Assembly (NCBI RefSeq): GCF_022581195.2 | Contig: NC_061480.1 | Location: forward strand, 4,054,892-4,118,891 | Length of the DNA: 64,000 bases | DNA from: Helicoverpa zea | Lineage: Eukaryota; Arthropoda; Insecta; Lepidoptera; Noctuidae | Direction of reading: 5' to 3' | Shown: positions 1 to 11,296 of the stretch, piece by piece | Layout of the letters: each line of letters opens with the position of its first letter | Numbering within the stretch: the stretch's first letter is position 1 | Notes under the pieces: model-generated | Database searches by the model: none | The model's input: the letters and a program-made list of their open reading frames with translations, nothing else | What the model was told of the DNA's origin: nothing | Program-made: the position numbers and the translations under genes

Positions 1-411
1 CGAATCGTAAGAGCCTCACTGAATATCAATGTTAAACTTGAACCCTCTTATTATAAAAACTGCCGCAATTAGTGGTTTAAACCAGACTGAAGACGTTTTG
101 GTTTGTTACGGTACTTACGATAGTCTTTACATCCTTATTACAAAACGTAGACTAAGAGAAGACTGTTTGGTACTTCGATTTGTCTGTGGTTCAAATAATA
201 TCCACAGATTATAAGCTACAAATATTTAAATCATTCGTTCAATCGTTCCGAATTCTATGCGCCGTTCTTTTTTACATTATTTTGTTAAGTCTATTTTGAT
301 GAAAAATACCTAAATAACTATGACAATAAAAAAGAAAATCTCTGCAGTTGAAAATATTACTTTTTATTATTTAAAGGTAATTTTATATTTCTAGTATCTT
401 TTAACGATATA
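1..411. other. no gene seen
   Basis: AT-rich sequence with only short spurious reading frames. It probably belongs to an upstream intron of, or to DNA 5' to, the SOCS gene, whose earlier exons are not in this window. Confidence 0.4.
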
Positions 412-547
412 CAACCCGTGCCGATAAAGAATGGGATTAGAAATCGCGACAGCTGTATTTACCTCTCGCTCATACACTATAGCACAGGAGCGAGAGTTGA
501 ATACAGCTGTCGCGATTTCTAATCCCATTCTTTATCGGCACGGGTTG
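412..547. mobile_element. fold-back MITE (near-perfect palindrome, TA-flanked)
   Basis: Two arms of about 60 bp are inverted copies of each other with only two or three mismatches, separated by a loop of about 16 bp. The ends read CAACCCGTGCCG and its complement, and both are flanked by TA, as expected for a Tc1/mariner-type non-autonomous element. There is no coding capacity. A transcript would fold into one long hairpin. Confidence 0.8.
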
Positions 548-1642
548 TACATGATCCAATTATTCTCTTTTAAACAACTATCGAGTTTGCGCGTATAACG
601 GAACGTCAGCGCGCGTATCCGAGTTATGTTTTGTTTTTAGGTTAGAAATAACTTGTATTATTTTCATCCCGATTTAAATGATTAAATAAGACGTTGTGCA
701 TCTAATTAGAACCTCTTCAAAATTAAGTGCACAATAACTTACACACAGAATATCGTGTGCATTAAATTACCAAAAGAAAATGAAACAACATAAAAGTAGA
801 AAATTATATTTTATTCCGATGTCTATTTATACAATCAAACGCACTGATACATGTTGGAAACTGCTCTTCATCACACAATCTTGTTCCCTTTCTCATCTTG
901 GCATTTTTGTACATTTTAGCAAGCTTCCAGTCTTTTACAAACATTGCATGTTACTGGCAGAGATACGGCGTGCAAAACGCCATAATAGTCTTGAATCTGT
1001 AAATAAACAGTAGACTGTATGATAATCTGATATATTTTCGGAGTTTCATTAAAATCCATGTGGTAGTTTATGCGTGGAACATAAACAAACATCCATAATA
1101 AAAACTTCGACTCTTATACAATTAATTAGGATGTTTTGGCAACCTACTTGCACTGTAAAGGCTGCTTACTTTATGGCGAGCCCAGTTGATCATCATAGGA
1201 TCATCCTGGATCATCATGAATTATCATCATGCATTCAATTGACTATTTATTTCGAAAAACGTAAATCGATGTTTATATCGAAAATTGTCGTCAGGTAATT
1301 TGAAGAGATTTTCTCGATGACGCACTCTGTTGGGTCCCCGGACACTCTCAATAGTATTCTAACACATCCAAGTATTCCAAATCACACATATTTATATCCA
1401 CTTTCGTTTTTTTTTTCATCACAAAACAAATAACCTCAAAAGTAAATAATGTCGGAATTTGACGTTTGTCGACTAAGTACTGCTAGTTAAACTAGGGGGC
1501 TCGATGGTTTATCTTTTGTACTACAGATAATAATAGGACTTGCGATAAACTGCGTTTTGTAATAACGTTTTTGTTGTTATTAATAACGACCTTGAGTCGT
1601 ACTTAAAGCTGGATTAAAGGTAGTACAAAAGCCGATGCTTAT
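548..1642. other. no gene seen
   Basis: AT-rich stretch with only short chance frames (for example near 780-1013 and 1074-1298) that have no recognisable motif. No repeat family was recognised. Confidence 0.4.
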
Positions 1643-3760
1643 TTGATACCGCGTTTTATAATAAGAGGGGAAAGGTCCAGTCTGATGAAGTCTACGCTCC
1701 GACCTACTCGGTCCCATATTCAAAACCCGGAAAGCTTTCAACTCGAGCTCTCTAATCGCATTGCTTGCCTCGAGAACTTAGTGTCAGTGGACGAGATCAA
1801 CGACGGACTAGTGGAAACTGTCCGCACGGTAGGGTCTAAGTTTTTTAGACCCTGCCGTAAAGATAGACCTCAAAGACTGACCGACCAAACCTTAAACCTC
1901 ATGGCTGAGCGAGGCTTGCTACAGTTGCAGTCTTCCCACGACGCGAAGTCATATAGGCAGCTCAATAGACGAATATCCAAGTCCTTGCGACACGCGTCTC
2001 TTTAATACGAATCGTGTTACAGAGACCATACAGCGAAACCAAGGCTCCAAAGTGTTCGCAAAGGACAAGTCTATTGGGCAAAGCCAGATGACTAAGCTGA
2101 AACGGGAGCATGGCAGCATAGCGTCGCCAAAGCAGTGGTTTTAGGCGAGATCGAGAGGTTCTATGGACAGTTATACACCGTTGACAGCTTGGCAGGAGAT
2201 CCAAGAGCCAAGCTGTTCCGACATTATACCGAAGATATCCCGGATATCAGTCTGTACGAGATTAGGATGGCCCTGAAGCAGCTTAAGAACAACAAGGTGC
2301 CGGGTGAGGACGGAATCACCTCAGAGCTTCTGAGAGCGGGTGGAACACCGGTACTTAAAGTCCTCCAGAAGCTCTTTAACTCCGTCCTGTCCGAGGGCAA
2401 AACGCCTGAAGCATGGAGCAGGGGTGGGGTGGTGTTGTTCTTCAAAAAAGGTGATAATTCCCTGTTGAAGAACTACAGACCCATCACACTTCTAGGCCAT
2501 GTTTATAAGCTGTTTTCAAGGATTATCACGAACCGTCCCGAGCATAGGCTTGATGACTTCCAGCCTCCCGAACAAGCCGGTTTCCGACGAGGCTATAGTA
2601 CCATAGATCACATCCTTACGCTGTGGCAAGTTATACAGAAGACCGAGGAGTATAACTTGCCATTATGCTTAGCGTTTGTGGACTATGAGAAAGCCTTCGA
2701 TTCGATGGAAATATCGGCGGTACTTGAGTCACTCCAAGGATGCCGCATTGACTATCGGTACATCGAGGTGTTGAAGTGTTTGTATAATGACGCCACCATG
2801 TCGGTCCGAGTACAGGAGCATAGCACGAAGCCGATTCCATTGAGAAGAGGCGTTAGACGGGGACGTAATCTCCCCGAAACTGTTTACCGCCGCAATGGAA
2901 GACGCCTTCATGCTCCTGGTATGGCAAGGACTTGGCATCAACATCAATGGCGATGATCACTCACCTTCGGTTTGCCGATGACATTGTAGTCATGGCAAAG
3001 TCAATGGAGGAACTCAGTATGATGCTCGATGGCCTCGACCGAGTTTCACAATGGGTGGGCCTGAAAATGAACATGGACAAGACGAAAATTATGTTTAAAT
3101 ATCCATGTTGAGCCCACCCCAGTGTCTGTTGGAAGCTCGGTACTCGAAGTTGTTGACTCATATATCTACCTAGGATAAGTAGTCCAATTAGGCAGGTCCA
3201 ACTTCGAGAAAGAGGTCAACCGCCGAATCCAACTCGGCTGGGCAGCGTTCGGGAAAGTACGTAATATCTTTTCGTCCGACATGACATACCTCAGTGCCTC
3301 AAGACGAAAGTCTTCAACCAATGTGTGTGTGTGATGACTTACGGCACCGAAACGTGGTCTCTCACTATCGGCCTCATCTCAAAGCTCAAAGTCGCTCAAC
3401 GAGCTATGGAGAGGGCTATGCTCGGTGTTTCTCTACGTGATCGAATCCGAAATGAGGAGATCCGTAGACGAACTAAAGTCATCGATATAGCCCACCGGAT
3501 TAGCGAGTTGAAGTGGCTATGGGCAGGCCATATTGCTCGCAGAGCGGATGGCTGATGGGGTCGAAAAGTGCTGGAGTGGAGATCACGGACTAGCAAGCGC
3601 AGCGTAGGACGTCCACCAACAAGGTGGACAGACGATCTCATAAAGGTCGCCGTCGACGCTGGATGCAGGTCGCCTCCAACAGGTATCTGTGGAGATCTAA
3701 GGGGGAGGCCTATGTTCAGCAGTGGACGTCCTATGCCCGAGATGATGATGATGATGATTA
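1643..3760 (+). mobile_element. RTE-type non-LTR retrotransposon, 5'-truncated and decayed
   Basis: The segment encodes the end of an endonuclease-to-RT linker (STLRPT, about 1690), a reverse transcriptase, and the RTE C-terminal part with VGRPPTRWTDDL (about 3608-3643). It ends in the characteristic 3' stretch around 3710-3740 followed by an (atg)n tail, the usual RTE terminus. Several frameshifts and in-frame stops are present, and the N-terminal endonuclease is missing. The 5' boundary is uncertain because no target duplication was found. Confidence 0.85.
2135..2956 (+). pseudogene. reverse transcriptase fragment of the RTE element
   Basis: A 273-codon open stretch carries RT finger and palm motifs: NNKVPGEDGI, NYRPITLL, AGFRRGYSTIDHI and AFVDYEKAFD. 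The last of these holds the first catalytic aspartate. A frameshift near 2860 throws the downstream part out of frame. The FADD active-site box continues in another frame at about 2970-2984. The copy therefore cannot make an active enzyme. Confidence 0.85.
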
Positions 3761-3862
3761 TTTTAGTTAAACATGTGATCAGATTGGACTATTGTGACAC
3801 CTTTTAAACAATGTTTTCATACATGTTTTTTTACTTTATTTAACCTGTCTCCGGTCTCCCAG

Positions 3863-4985
3863 GCACGTTCCTCCTCCGCGACAGCGCACAGGAGGAGCAC
3901 CTGTTCTCGGTGTCGTTCCGCAAGTACGGGCGCTCGCTGCACGCGCGCATCGAGCACTACGAGCATCGCTTCAGCTTCGACTCGCACGACCCCGCTGTGT
4001 TCGCCGCGCCCACTGTTACTAAGCTTATTGAGCATTATAAGGTGATATATGGCTTTTATTATGTACTAACTACAGGAATATGTGAAATTTTACCAATGGA
4101 ATATTCACTTTTCGCTTTTGTGATAAGGTTGAAAATCTATTAAAGAAATTTGAATAAAAATATACATGCGATAGGATTTAATGTGATTGTGAACGACACA
4201 ACCTGTATAATGTATCTGTATTTTTATGGGCTCTAGTTGCCTGAAATAAAGTAATAATTAAATAAATAGTCTACTTGTTTACCCCCCAGGACCCCGCCTG
4301 CGTGATGTTCTTCGAGCCGATGCTAACTGCTCCCCTGCCGCGCAGCCAGCCCTTCTCGCTGCAGCAGCTCGCACGAGCCGTTATTGTGTCGCATACTAGT
4401 TATGACGGTAAGTCATCTGCCTAGCCTTTTCCTATGTTGTGGTCTTAACCGATTGCAGCTGAAGAGTGCCTGTGTGCCACAAGGAGCGACTGCCTGTCTG
4501 ATCTCCTCAACCCAGTTACCCGGGCAACCTGAGATATACTTAGAAAGTACATACAAACTTAGAAAATTGGCATTTGTACTTGGAATCGAACCCACACACT
4601 TATACTTGAGCGGTTAGTGCTTTATCCACTAAGCCACAACGATATTTTTCTTTATATACATGGTCATCAATCAAAAGTCAAAGGTTTTATTTCTTATGGA
4701 CCTAAGAAGATAGCTAGGTGCACGATTCCAAAGAGTTTGCCTTATGGAGAAGAACTGGCAAGAAACTTCATAAACACTCTTTTTTGCAAACTGTCTTCAA
4801 AATGATTTCACCTATAACAAAAACTCTTGTATTTATGATGACAATAATGGTGATGCTATCCTCCCCCAGGAGTGGAAGCCCTGCCTCTGCCAGGGCGTCT
4901 CCGGCAGTACCTGAAGGAGTACCACTACCGGCAGCGCGTGCGGGTACGACGCCTCGAGCCAGACCTGTACACCGCGCAACACTAA
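3863..4985 (+). CDS. Socs36E: SOCS4/5-type suppressor of cytokine signalling, 3' exons
   Basis: Three coding exons are supported: 3863-4041, 4290-4407 and 4870-4985. All have AG/GT borders and matching phases (2, 0, 1) and end in TAA at 4983-4985. The translation starts inside the SH2 domain with TFLLRDSAQEEHLFSVSFRK, which contains the phosphotyrosine-binding arginine of FLLRDS. It continues through SLHARIEHYEHRFSFDSHDP and DPACVMFFEPMLTAPL, and ends in a SOCS box (SLQQLARAVI, LPLPGRLRQYLKEYHYRQ). Known role: SOCS5 and fly Socs36E bind phosphotyrosines and recruit Elongin B/C-Cullin5 to dampen JAK/STAT and EGFR signalling in the cytoplasm. The start codon, the N-terminal region and the first SH2 strand are not here and must lie upstream of the window. 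Intron 1 holds no repeat; intron 2 holds a SINE. Confidence 0.93.
4411..4652 (-). mobile_element. tRNA-derived SINE (family A) in SOCS intron
   Basis: Reverse-strand copy of the SINE that recurs throughout the window. On the minus strand it starts with a tRNA-like head (degenerate GTGGCCTAGTGG A box and GGTTCGATTCC B box). It continues with the conserved body and ends near the GGCTCGG-GATGATGA tail. It lies just inside the intron after the second SOCS exon. Confidence 0.75.
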
Positions 4986-5074
4986 CTCTAATCACTATAT
5001 GCCTTATATATTGTGTTGGTAAGCTCTAACCGTGCCATTCTGTGAGCTAATGTTATACAGTGCTCATAGTCAAA

Positions 5075-5213
5075 CCGTCAGTTGCACAAAGCTCCATTAA
5101 AGTTAAAGCTTCTTTAAATCTATTGCTGTCTCTTTCTTTGTCAACTAGATAAAAAGTGTTAGCAATAGACTTAATGAAGCTTTAACTTTAATTGAGCTTT
5201 GTGCAACTGACGG
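5075..5213. mobile_element. fold-back MITE, CCGTCAGTTGCACAAAGCTC ends
   Basis: About 40-bp inverted arms start with CCGTCAGTTGCACAAAGCTC and enclose a short A/T-rich centre. A second, more diverged member lies at 49230-49406. No coding capacity. Confidence 0.7.
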
Positions 5214-5224
5214 AAAATTATCTA

Positions 5225-5480
5225 TAAAAACCGGCCAAATGCGAGTCGAAATCGCACACGATAGGTTCCGTACCATTCTTTAGAAAATGAGCAAAGAATT
5301 ACGTTTGTTGTATGAGAGCCCCCCAAAATATTAGTATTTGTTGTTATAGCGGCAACAGAAATACATCATTTGTGAAAATTTCAACTCTAACTATCACGGT
5401 TCATGAGATACAGCCTGGTGACGGACGGACATTGTTCATTGTTGTTCATAAAAATATTGACCACTTTATTAACATTAGTA
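5225..5480 (+). repeat. dispersed repeat family C
   Basis: Begins with the signature AACCGGCCAA followed by GGTTCCGTACCATT and contains GGCAACAGAAATACATCAT and CACGGTTCATGAGATACAG. Other copies are at 7705-7960 and 47183-47515, with a fragment at 59735-59830. Non-coding, mobile-element derived; class not certain. Confidence 0.65.
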
Positions 5481-5820
5481 TTACAGAAATGAATATGGTT
5501 TTAGTATGATAGTAACACAAAATTCCTACGTTTTAACGTAGATGTAACGCCATCGAATTTCAAATATCACTTATTTCTATATACCGCGGATTTCTTTTTC
5601 AAAAATAGTCTGAAATTATGTTTCAGTATTTTGAACTTTATTTCTTGATAAATAGAGTTTTTAATGCGAAGCTTTTTGTATCAGTTTATTTTCATTTTAA
5701 CTTTATAACAGTGGGAATAAGATTCAATATACAAAATCATGGAATTAAGACAGAATATGTTTTTATATAGGTATGTATCGAGTGTATCAATCCTAATCAT
5801 ATTAAATCCTATCACATATA

Positions 5821-6075
5821 GTTCGGCCTATGTTCAGCAGTGGACGTCCTATGGCTGAGATGATGATTACATATACTTTATGATATTCTATGGCAAATTG
5901 TTAAAAAAATAACCAAATCCATTCAGTGGTTTAGCCACAGGACTCATTCTTCGTTTTCATAATTTAGAACATCATGTGAAAAGCAGAGATAAACTTAGGA
6001 GTATCAAATGTTTTGACTAGTTGACAGCTGTCAGTATTCAAGGGAGAATTCCCGTTGTTTGTAGTGACTTATTCA
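5821..6075 (+). repeat. RTE 3'-end remnant followed by dispersed repeat family F
   Basis: Positions 5821-5870 match the last 45 bp of the RTE element (CAGTGGACGTCCTATGGC and an atgatg tail). From about 5850 to 6075 the sequence is present again in opposite orientation at 27855-28065, sharing CACTGAATGGAT, GACAGCTGTCA and a GGGAGAATTCC-like end. Non-coding. Confidence 0.6.
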
Positions 6076-6789
6076 TTCGCTCACATTTTTATTATATTTA
6101 CATCGTTTGAAAGATTCTTTATTTCTTATTTTTGGGTATTTTTCTTTCATCATCATTGTACTGCCTTTATTGCAATTTTATTTGGGTCCAGTATCTTAAT
6201 ACTTCTATATTAAAGTATTTAATTTAATGTGATTAGGTTTGACACACTTTGTATATAGACGAAGAATTGCAACTACAAGTATCACAGTTCGATGCCCGAT
6301 CGAAGCAAAGTTGTTTCTTTGCAAAATATCAACCAGTTATAAAAAGTAAGAGGTGTATTTGAAATTCTAAAATGTCTGAAATTTTAAGTAAATAAATAAA
6401 ATATGCAATATTGAGTGTATATTATGTTTTTTACGTAATATTTATAACCGACTGCTGTAAAAGATGTTTTTTAATATGGCTGCTTTTTTGAGCAATTTAT
6501 TTCAATTGGTGATGAATTTTAGAAAATGTGTTTTTTAAGTATTCAGCATAATATGCACATAATATTGTTTCTAAACTAATAAATATCAGTAACGTCTTAT
6601 TATTATTATTAAATAAATAATTTTTATTCACACTGGCAACTATATTTCGATATTAATATGTTTTTTTGTGTTTGCAACACCTTTTTTTATAGAAAATGTT
6701 TCAAATCATGGTTTTAAATTGTGAAATGATTAAACTATGGTTTCTTATATTACGGTCTTTACCAATATTCTATGTTTGTGTTAATTTGC

Positions 6790-7070
6790 TTACTAGAGAT
6801 AGAATCTTAGACACCATTGACTGTGTTTCGGATGGCACGTTAAACTGTAGGTCCCGGCTGTCATTGAACATCCTTGGCAGTCGTTACGGGTAGTCAGAAG
6901 CCAGTAAGTCTGACACCAGTCTAACCAAGGGGGATTGGGTTGCCCGGGTAACTGGGCTGAGGAGGTCAGATGGGCGGTCGCTCCTTGTGGCACACTGGTA
7001 CTCAGCTGCATCCGGTTAGACTGCAAGCCGACCCCTACATAGTTGGGAAAAGGCTCGGAGGATGATGATG
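6790..7070 (+). mobile_element. tRNA-derived SINE (family A), 5'-truncated
   Basis: Matches the SINE body from the TTAGACACCATTGACTGTG segment to the CGGAGGATGATGATGA tail. The tRNA-like head is absent. Confidence 0.75.
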
Positions 7071-7317
7071 ACTATAGATATAATTTTGATATTAGACCCA
7101 TACAAGTAATGTGAAATTCCTATTTCTATTAAGCAATACGATATATAGATCGAATATTGAGAAAGGCTGTTGTTGACCAATTTGTATTTATCGTGAAAAC
7201 CTATTAATATCAAAATATAGTACGTTTATAGTTTTAATGTACATTGTAAATTACTGTAAAATAGTTTAAAAAGTAAATATAATATTAATTATTATTATTT
7301 AAGTTGTATTTTTGGTG

Positions 7318-7550
7318 TAGACTATCGGTGTGAGCCACTGACGTCACTCTTCTATCTTCGTGAATAGCATTGAACTCTGTTCAGTAATTCTTGAGTGTGT
7401 GAGACACACAGACAGACTGACAGTTTAGACTATACAATAAAAAAATATACTACTATACAATATAAAGTATAGACTATACAATGCTGAACTGTTGCACGAC
7501 AGTCGGCCGACAGTTGCGCGACAGTCGCTCACACCGATCGCCACCAGTTT
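7318..7550. mobile_element. possible MITE with ATCGGTGTGAGC inverted ends
   Basis: The 12-bp motif ATCGGTGTGAGC near 7323 recurs as its complement near 7536. The interior holds CGACAGT-type repeats and AT-rich DNA. No clear target duplication was found, so the boundaries are provisional. Confidence 0.4.
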
Positions 7551-7704
7551 ACAGTTATGACAAATGTATTATTAGCACTTTGTGCGTACAAAGATAATGA
7601 AATAAAAATCAACAATATATTTTAAAATACATTTTTAGTTGTTTTTCTTTTATTGAGGAATATTCCCGCCCGAATGCAGAAGAAACCGTTTAGTATGATT
7701 AACA

Positions 7705-7960
7705 GACTTCAAAAGAACCGGCCAAGTGCAAGTCGGACTCGCACATGAAGGGTTCCGTACCATTATTTCTAAAACGGACAAAAAAATCACGTTTGATTAG
7801 TATAGAAGCCTCCCAAAATATTTATTTGATTCAAATTTTCAGTATTTGTTATAGCGGCAACAGAAATACATCATCTGTGAAAATTTCAGCTCTCTAACTA
7901 TCACGGTTCATGAGATACAGCCTGGTGACAGACAGACGGACGGACCCTTTGGGGTTATCA
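7705..7960 (+). repeat. dispersed repeat family C
   Basis: Second copy of the family C repeat. It has the same CCGGCCAAGTG start, the GGTTCCGTACCATTATT segment and the GATACAGCCTGGTGACAGAC end. Confidence 0.65.
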
Positions 7961-8284
7961 ACATTATCCTCCAGTAGCTAGGCTTTAGTTTATCTGGGGA
8001 CGGGAAATTCCCGCGGGACCATCCCAGATCCCGTTTGAAGAAATATTTCAAAAGCCCGTTTACCGAAGAACGCTATAAGCTACTTATCTAGGTGCGCGGA
8101 GTTACCTCAGGACACGGGCGACAAGCTACGGGGCTTAGGTAAGAAATAAAAGTCATTTTGTAACAATAATCAACTATATTTGGAACTACTGAACTCAACG
8201 ACTGAGCTCAACTATACATGGAATTCTACAGAAGCGAGAGAGAGAAAATCATTTACTACATGATTACAAATCACATTTGACTCT

Positions 8285-8425
8285 TAAATTATCTGCCTAG
8301 CCCTTTCCTTATATGACGGGGTCGGCTTCCTGTCCAACCGGATGCAACTGAGTACCGGTGTGCCACATAGAGTGACTGCCTATCTGACCTCCTCAACCCA
8401 GTTACCTGGACAACACGATACCCTT
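8285..8425 (-). mobile_element. SINE family A fragment
   Basis: The reverse-strand 3' half of the SINE is recognisable (CTGCCTAGCCCTTTCC, CAACCCAGTTACC). The tRNA-like head is missing. Confidence 0.6.
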
Positions 8426-8429
8426 TGGT

Positions 8430-10540
8430 AAGACTGGTTGTCAGACATTCTGGGTTTGGTCTTTAAATACATGCTGTCATAAAGATTGAACCTCTTGCAG
8501 AGCCTTTAATATAACTACGTTTTTTATATAATAATTTCGCTATTTTAACCGACTTCAAAAAAAGGAGGAGGTTCACTATTTGTAGGTTCGGTTAATTTCT
8601 AGAGTCAAATATAATTTGAAATCATAACAATTTCTGTCAAAAATATTTTCACAAACCACCATTGTTTTGTCTAAACAAGAAATAAATACAGAAACTTAAT
8701 AATTTAAAAAATAAATGCATTTAAAAAACTCTCTCTCGTAATTTTAAATCTAATTAGGGCTCTCGTCAAATAACTGTGCCGGTCTGAAAGTCGTCGTTCA
8801 GACTTTAGTGAAGTCATAAGTAACCACGGAGGAAGGAAACATAGCGGAGATGCCATAAGGAAGGTAGGTCAGGCGCCTTCTTGTAGCTCAAGCAACGTAC
8901 GGTAGCCGTGATCAGTTACTAGAACTAACGAAGCGTTCGGGTACCTTGTCAAATCAAAACCAATCTATCAAAGATTGGTTTTGATTAAAAGATGATTTTA
9001 TTTTGAAAATAATGGGCTCGCGCTACTTTCTTAGGAGATTTTGCGTTATGACATCTCCGCTAGTCATTTTATTCTCCATGGTAACCAATTTAGGGACGGC
9101 AAACTTATTTGACGAGAACATAAATACATATAAAACCAATATGTTTGAACCATTCAAATATATACAACATATCTTTGGGTTTACAGACATACTCGTACAT
9201 TGCAAAACAACCAACATTTTGATAAAAACCGCTCTTATATTACATGAATTTTTCAAAATTTCACACGCACAGACTGTTTTTACAAAATATAACACTGCTC
9301 CTTTTACAAAAAAATACATTACCAGTATTTTATTTTGTAAAAGTAGCAATTTCTCATATGAGAAAACACAAAATAAAGAGGTACCTTGAATTTAATTTTT
9401 TACACTATTTTTCGAAGTCAAATATTTAGTCCTGTTTTATCCACCATTTAAGAAAACCCTTGCCAATTTAAGTACAATACTTAATTTTAAAACTTATGCA
9501 ATTCATAATGTTTCAAGTCACCAAAAAGCGAATCGCGATAGTTTCCAAGATAATTTTATACTGGCCAAAATTACAAGCAAATCGCTATTGGTCCAATTTC
9601 ATCGACACCATAAACCGAATTAATCGGAGTAAAAGTCGAATAAAACATTTTTATTTTACTACGAAGCTAGTATTTTCATGAAACATGTTATTCAACTTTA
9701 TTCTGGGATAATCGTTCAAGGAACATAAATCCCAAATAAATTAGTTGGAATTTATGATAAACGACTGTTTTCCGTAAACAGACGTTTATTGTGAAAATTG
9801 GCCAGAATAATCTATGAAATAACATAAAAGGGTTTTGATGTAAAAAAAATACTCAAAATATTCAGCAGACAACGAAAACAAATTCAACACATTTTTGAAG
9901 GCTGACAACATTACAATTCGACCAAAATAAAGTTCATATCAACATTGAAAAATGTCTACACCTTGGTTCTATAATATAAATAAAGAAAAAAAAAACAGGT
10001 TTTTAAACATTATAATATCATCCAATCCTTTAGGGCGCGATTCCACCAAAAACTGTTCGCGAACATTCGGACATTTTAGAAATGTTCGCACGCAATGTGT
10101 TACTGTTTGCTATAGCGAGTACACCACGAGATACATTTGTGTGGTAGAATCTCACCTTTAGGACACACTATTTTAACTTCTAAATCTAAGCACAATTTAG
10201 GAAGTCGTTATCTTAAAAAAATATTAAATGTACAGACTTTTTTATTATTATATTTTGTGTATGTAAGTATTAAAATTATTATTTTATCCGTTTGTGTGGG
10301 CTAGATCTAACAATCCCCGTAGTTAGGCATCGATTCTAAACCTGGAACAAAAATATTCATATTACTGTGTGAAATATATAAAATCTAATATATTGATTAG
10401 CATTTTTACGCCAAGATTACTTCATCTTATTGTGTGAGCTGCAGGTTTAATCACCTAACAAACCCTAGTGTCAGAGTGTTTTCAAATCCGCCTGACGGTC
10501 TCTGACATGGAATGCCACTAAGGCTAATTATATGTTAGGC
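8430..10540. other. intergenic stretch without a supported gene
   Basis: AT-rich DNA. Open frames at 9003-9389 (+) and 9023-9349 (-) overlap antiparallel in a low-complexity region and look fortuitous. A 14-bp inverted repeat around 8956-8987 could form a small hairpin. About 10030-10160 resembles dispersed family I, seen again around 24390-25220 and 61500-61690. Confidence 0.4.
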
Positions 10541-10542
10541 GC

Positions 10543-10703
10543 GAGTCACACCGGAATAGCAGCGGCCAGCAGCGACGCGGCGAGCACTTTCAGTGTGAAA
10601 TAATTTTCAACTTTAACTCCATATTATTTGAAAAGACCAGTATCCCTTTTAAATCTTAAGGCGGTAGGGTAGCTCGTCGCCGCTGCTATTTCGGTGTGAC
10701 TCG
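10543..10703. mobile_element. MITE with GAGTCACACCG inverted ends
   Basis: About 24-bp inverted ends (GAGTCACACCG plus AATAGCAGCGGC, one mismatch between the arms) bound a 160-bp non-coding segment. A target duplication could not be assigned. Confidence 0.5.
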
Positions 10704-11296
10704 GGCCTTAGGGTAAGGCGACATCTGGCCTATATAAAATCAGGCCTTAGGGACAGTTCCCTGGTTTATCAGTTGTGTTAGAACCAACAACACAAGCTAA
10801 TTAACAGTTTACCAGGGGGGTATAGTCGTGGTGGCCTAGTGGCAGTGGCGTAGCGTGGGGGGCGGGGGGGGGGGGGGAATTCCCCGGGCGGCAGCTTTTA
10901 GGGGGCGGCAAAATTTACCCAATAAAAAAAATATTGTTCGCAACTAGTATCTGCGCCGCTCCATTAAACTGTCTAACAATAACAAAACATTAAACAAAAA
11001 AGTTGAAACTTTTTAAACTTAAAATTAATTATTGTTAAAATTTGGTAGGTTAGTCAATGCCACAAGTGATATCATTGTTGTTATTAGGTTTATAACCAAA
11101 TATTCATATTAAATTAATAAAATCTTTATAATAAAAAATTTCGCGCTCGCTTCGCTCGCGTATTCAGAAACTGTATTATGGCCCCTATTTTTGCATCTGT
11201 CAACAAACAAAAAGTTAAGTACGTTTGGGCTAAATTTTACAGAAATTATTTTAATTTCGTGCCGAGCGCGGCGTCAGCCGCCGCTAAGTCGATACC

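Noticed and set aside
9003..9389. 128-codon plus-strand frame with an overlapping 108-codon antisense frame
   Set aside because: Both lie in low-complexity AT-rich DNA, have no recognisable domain, and no splice or promoter context.
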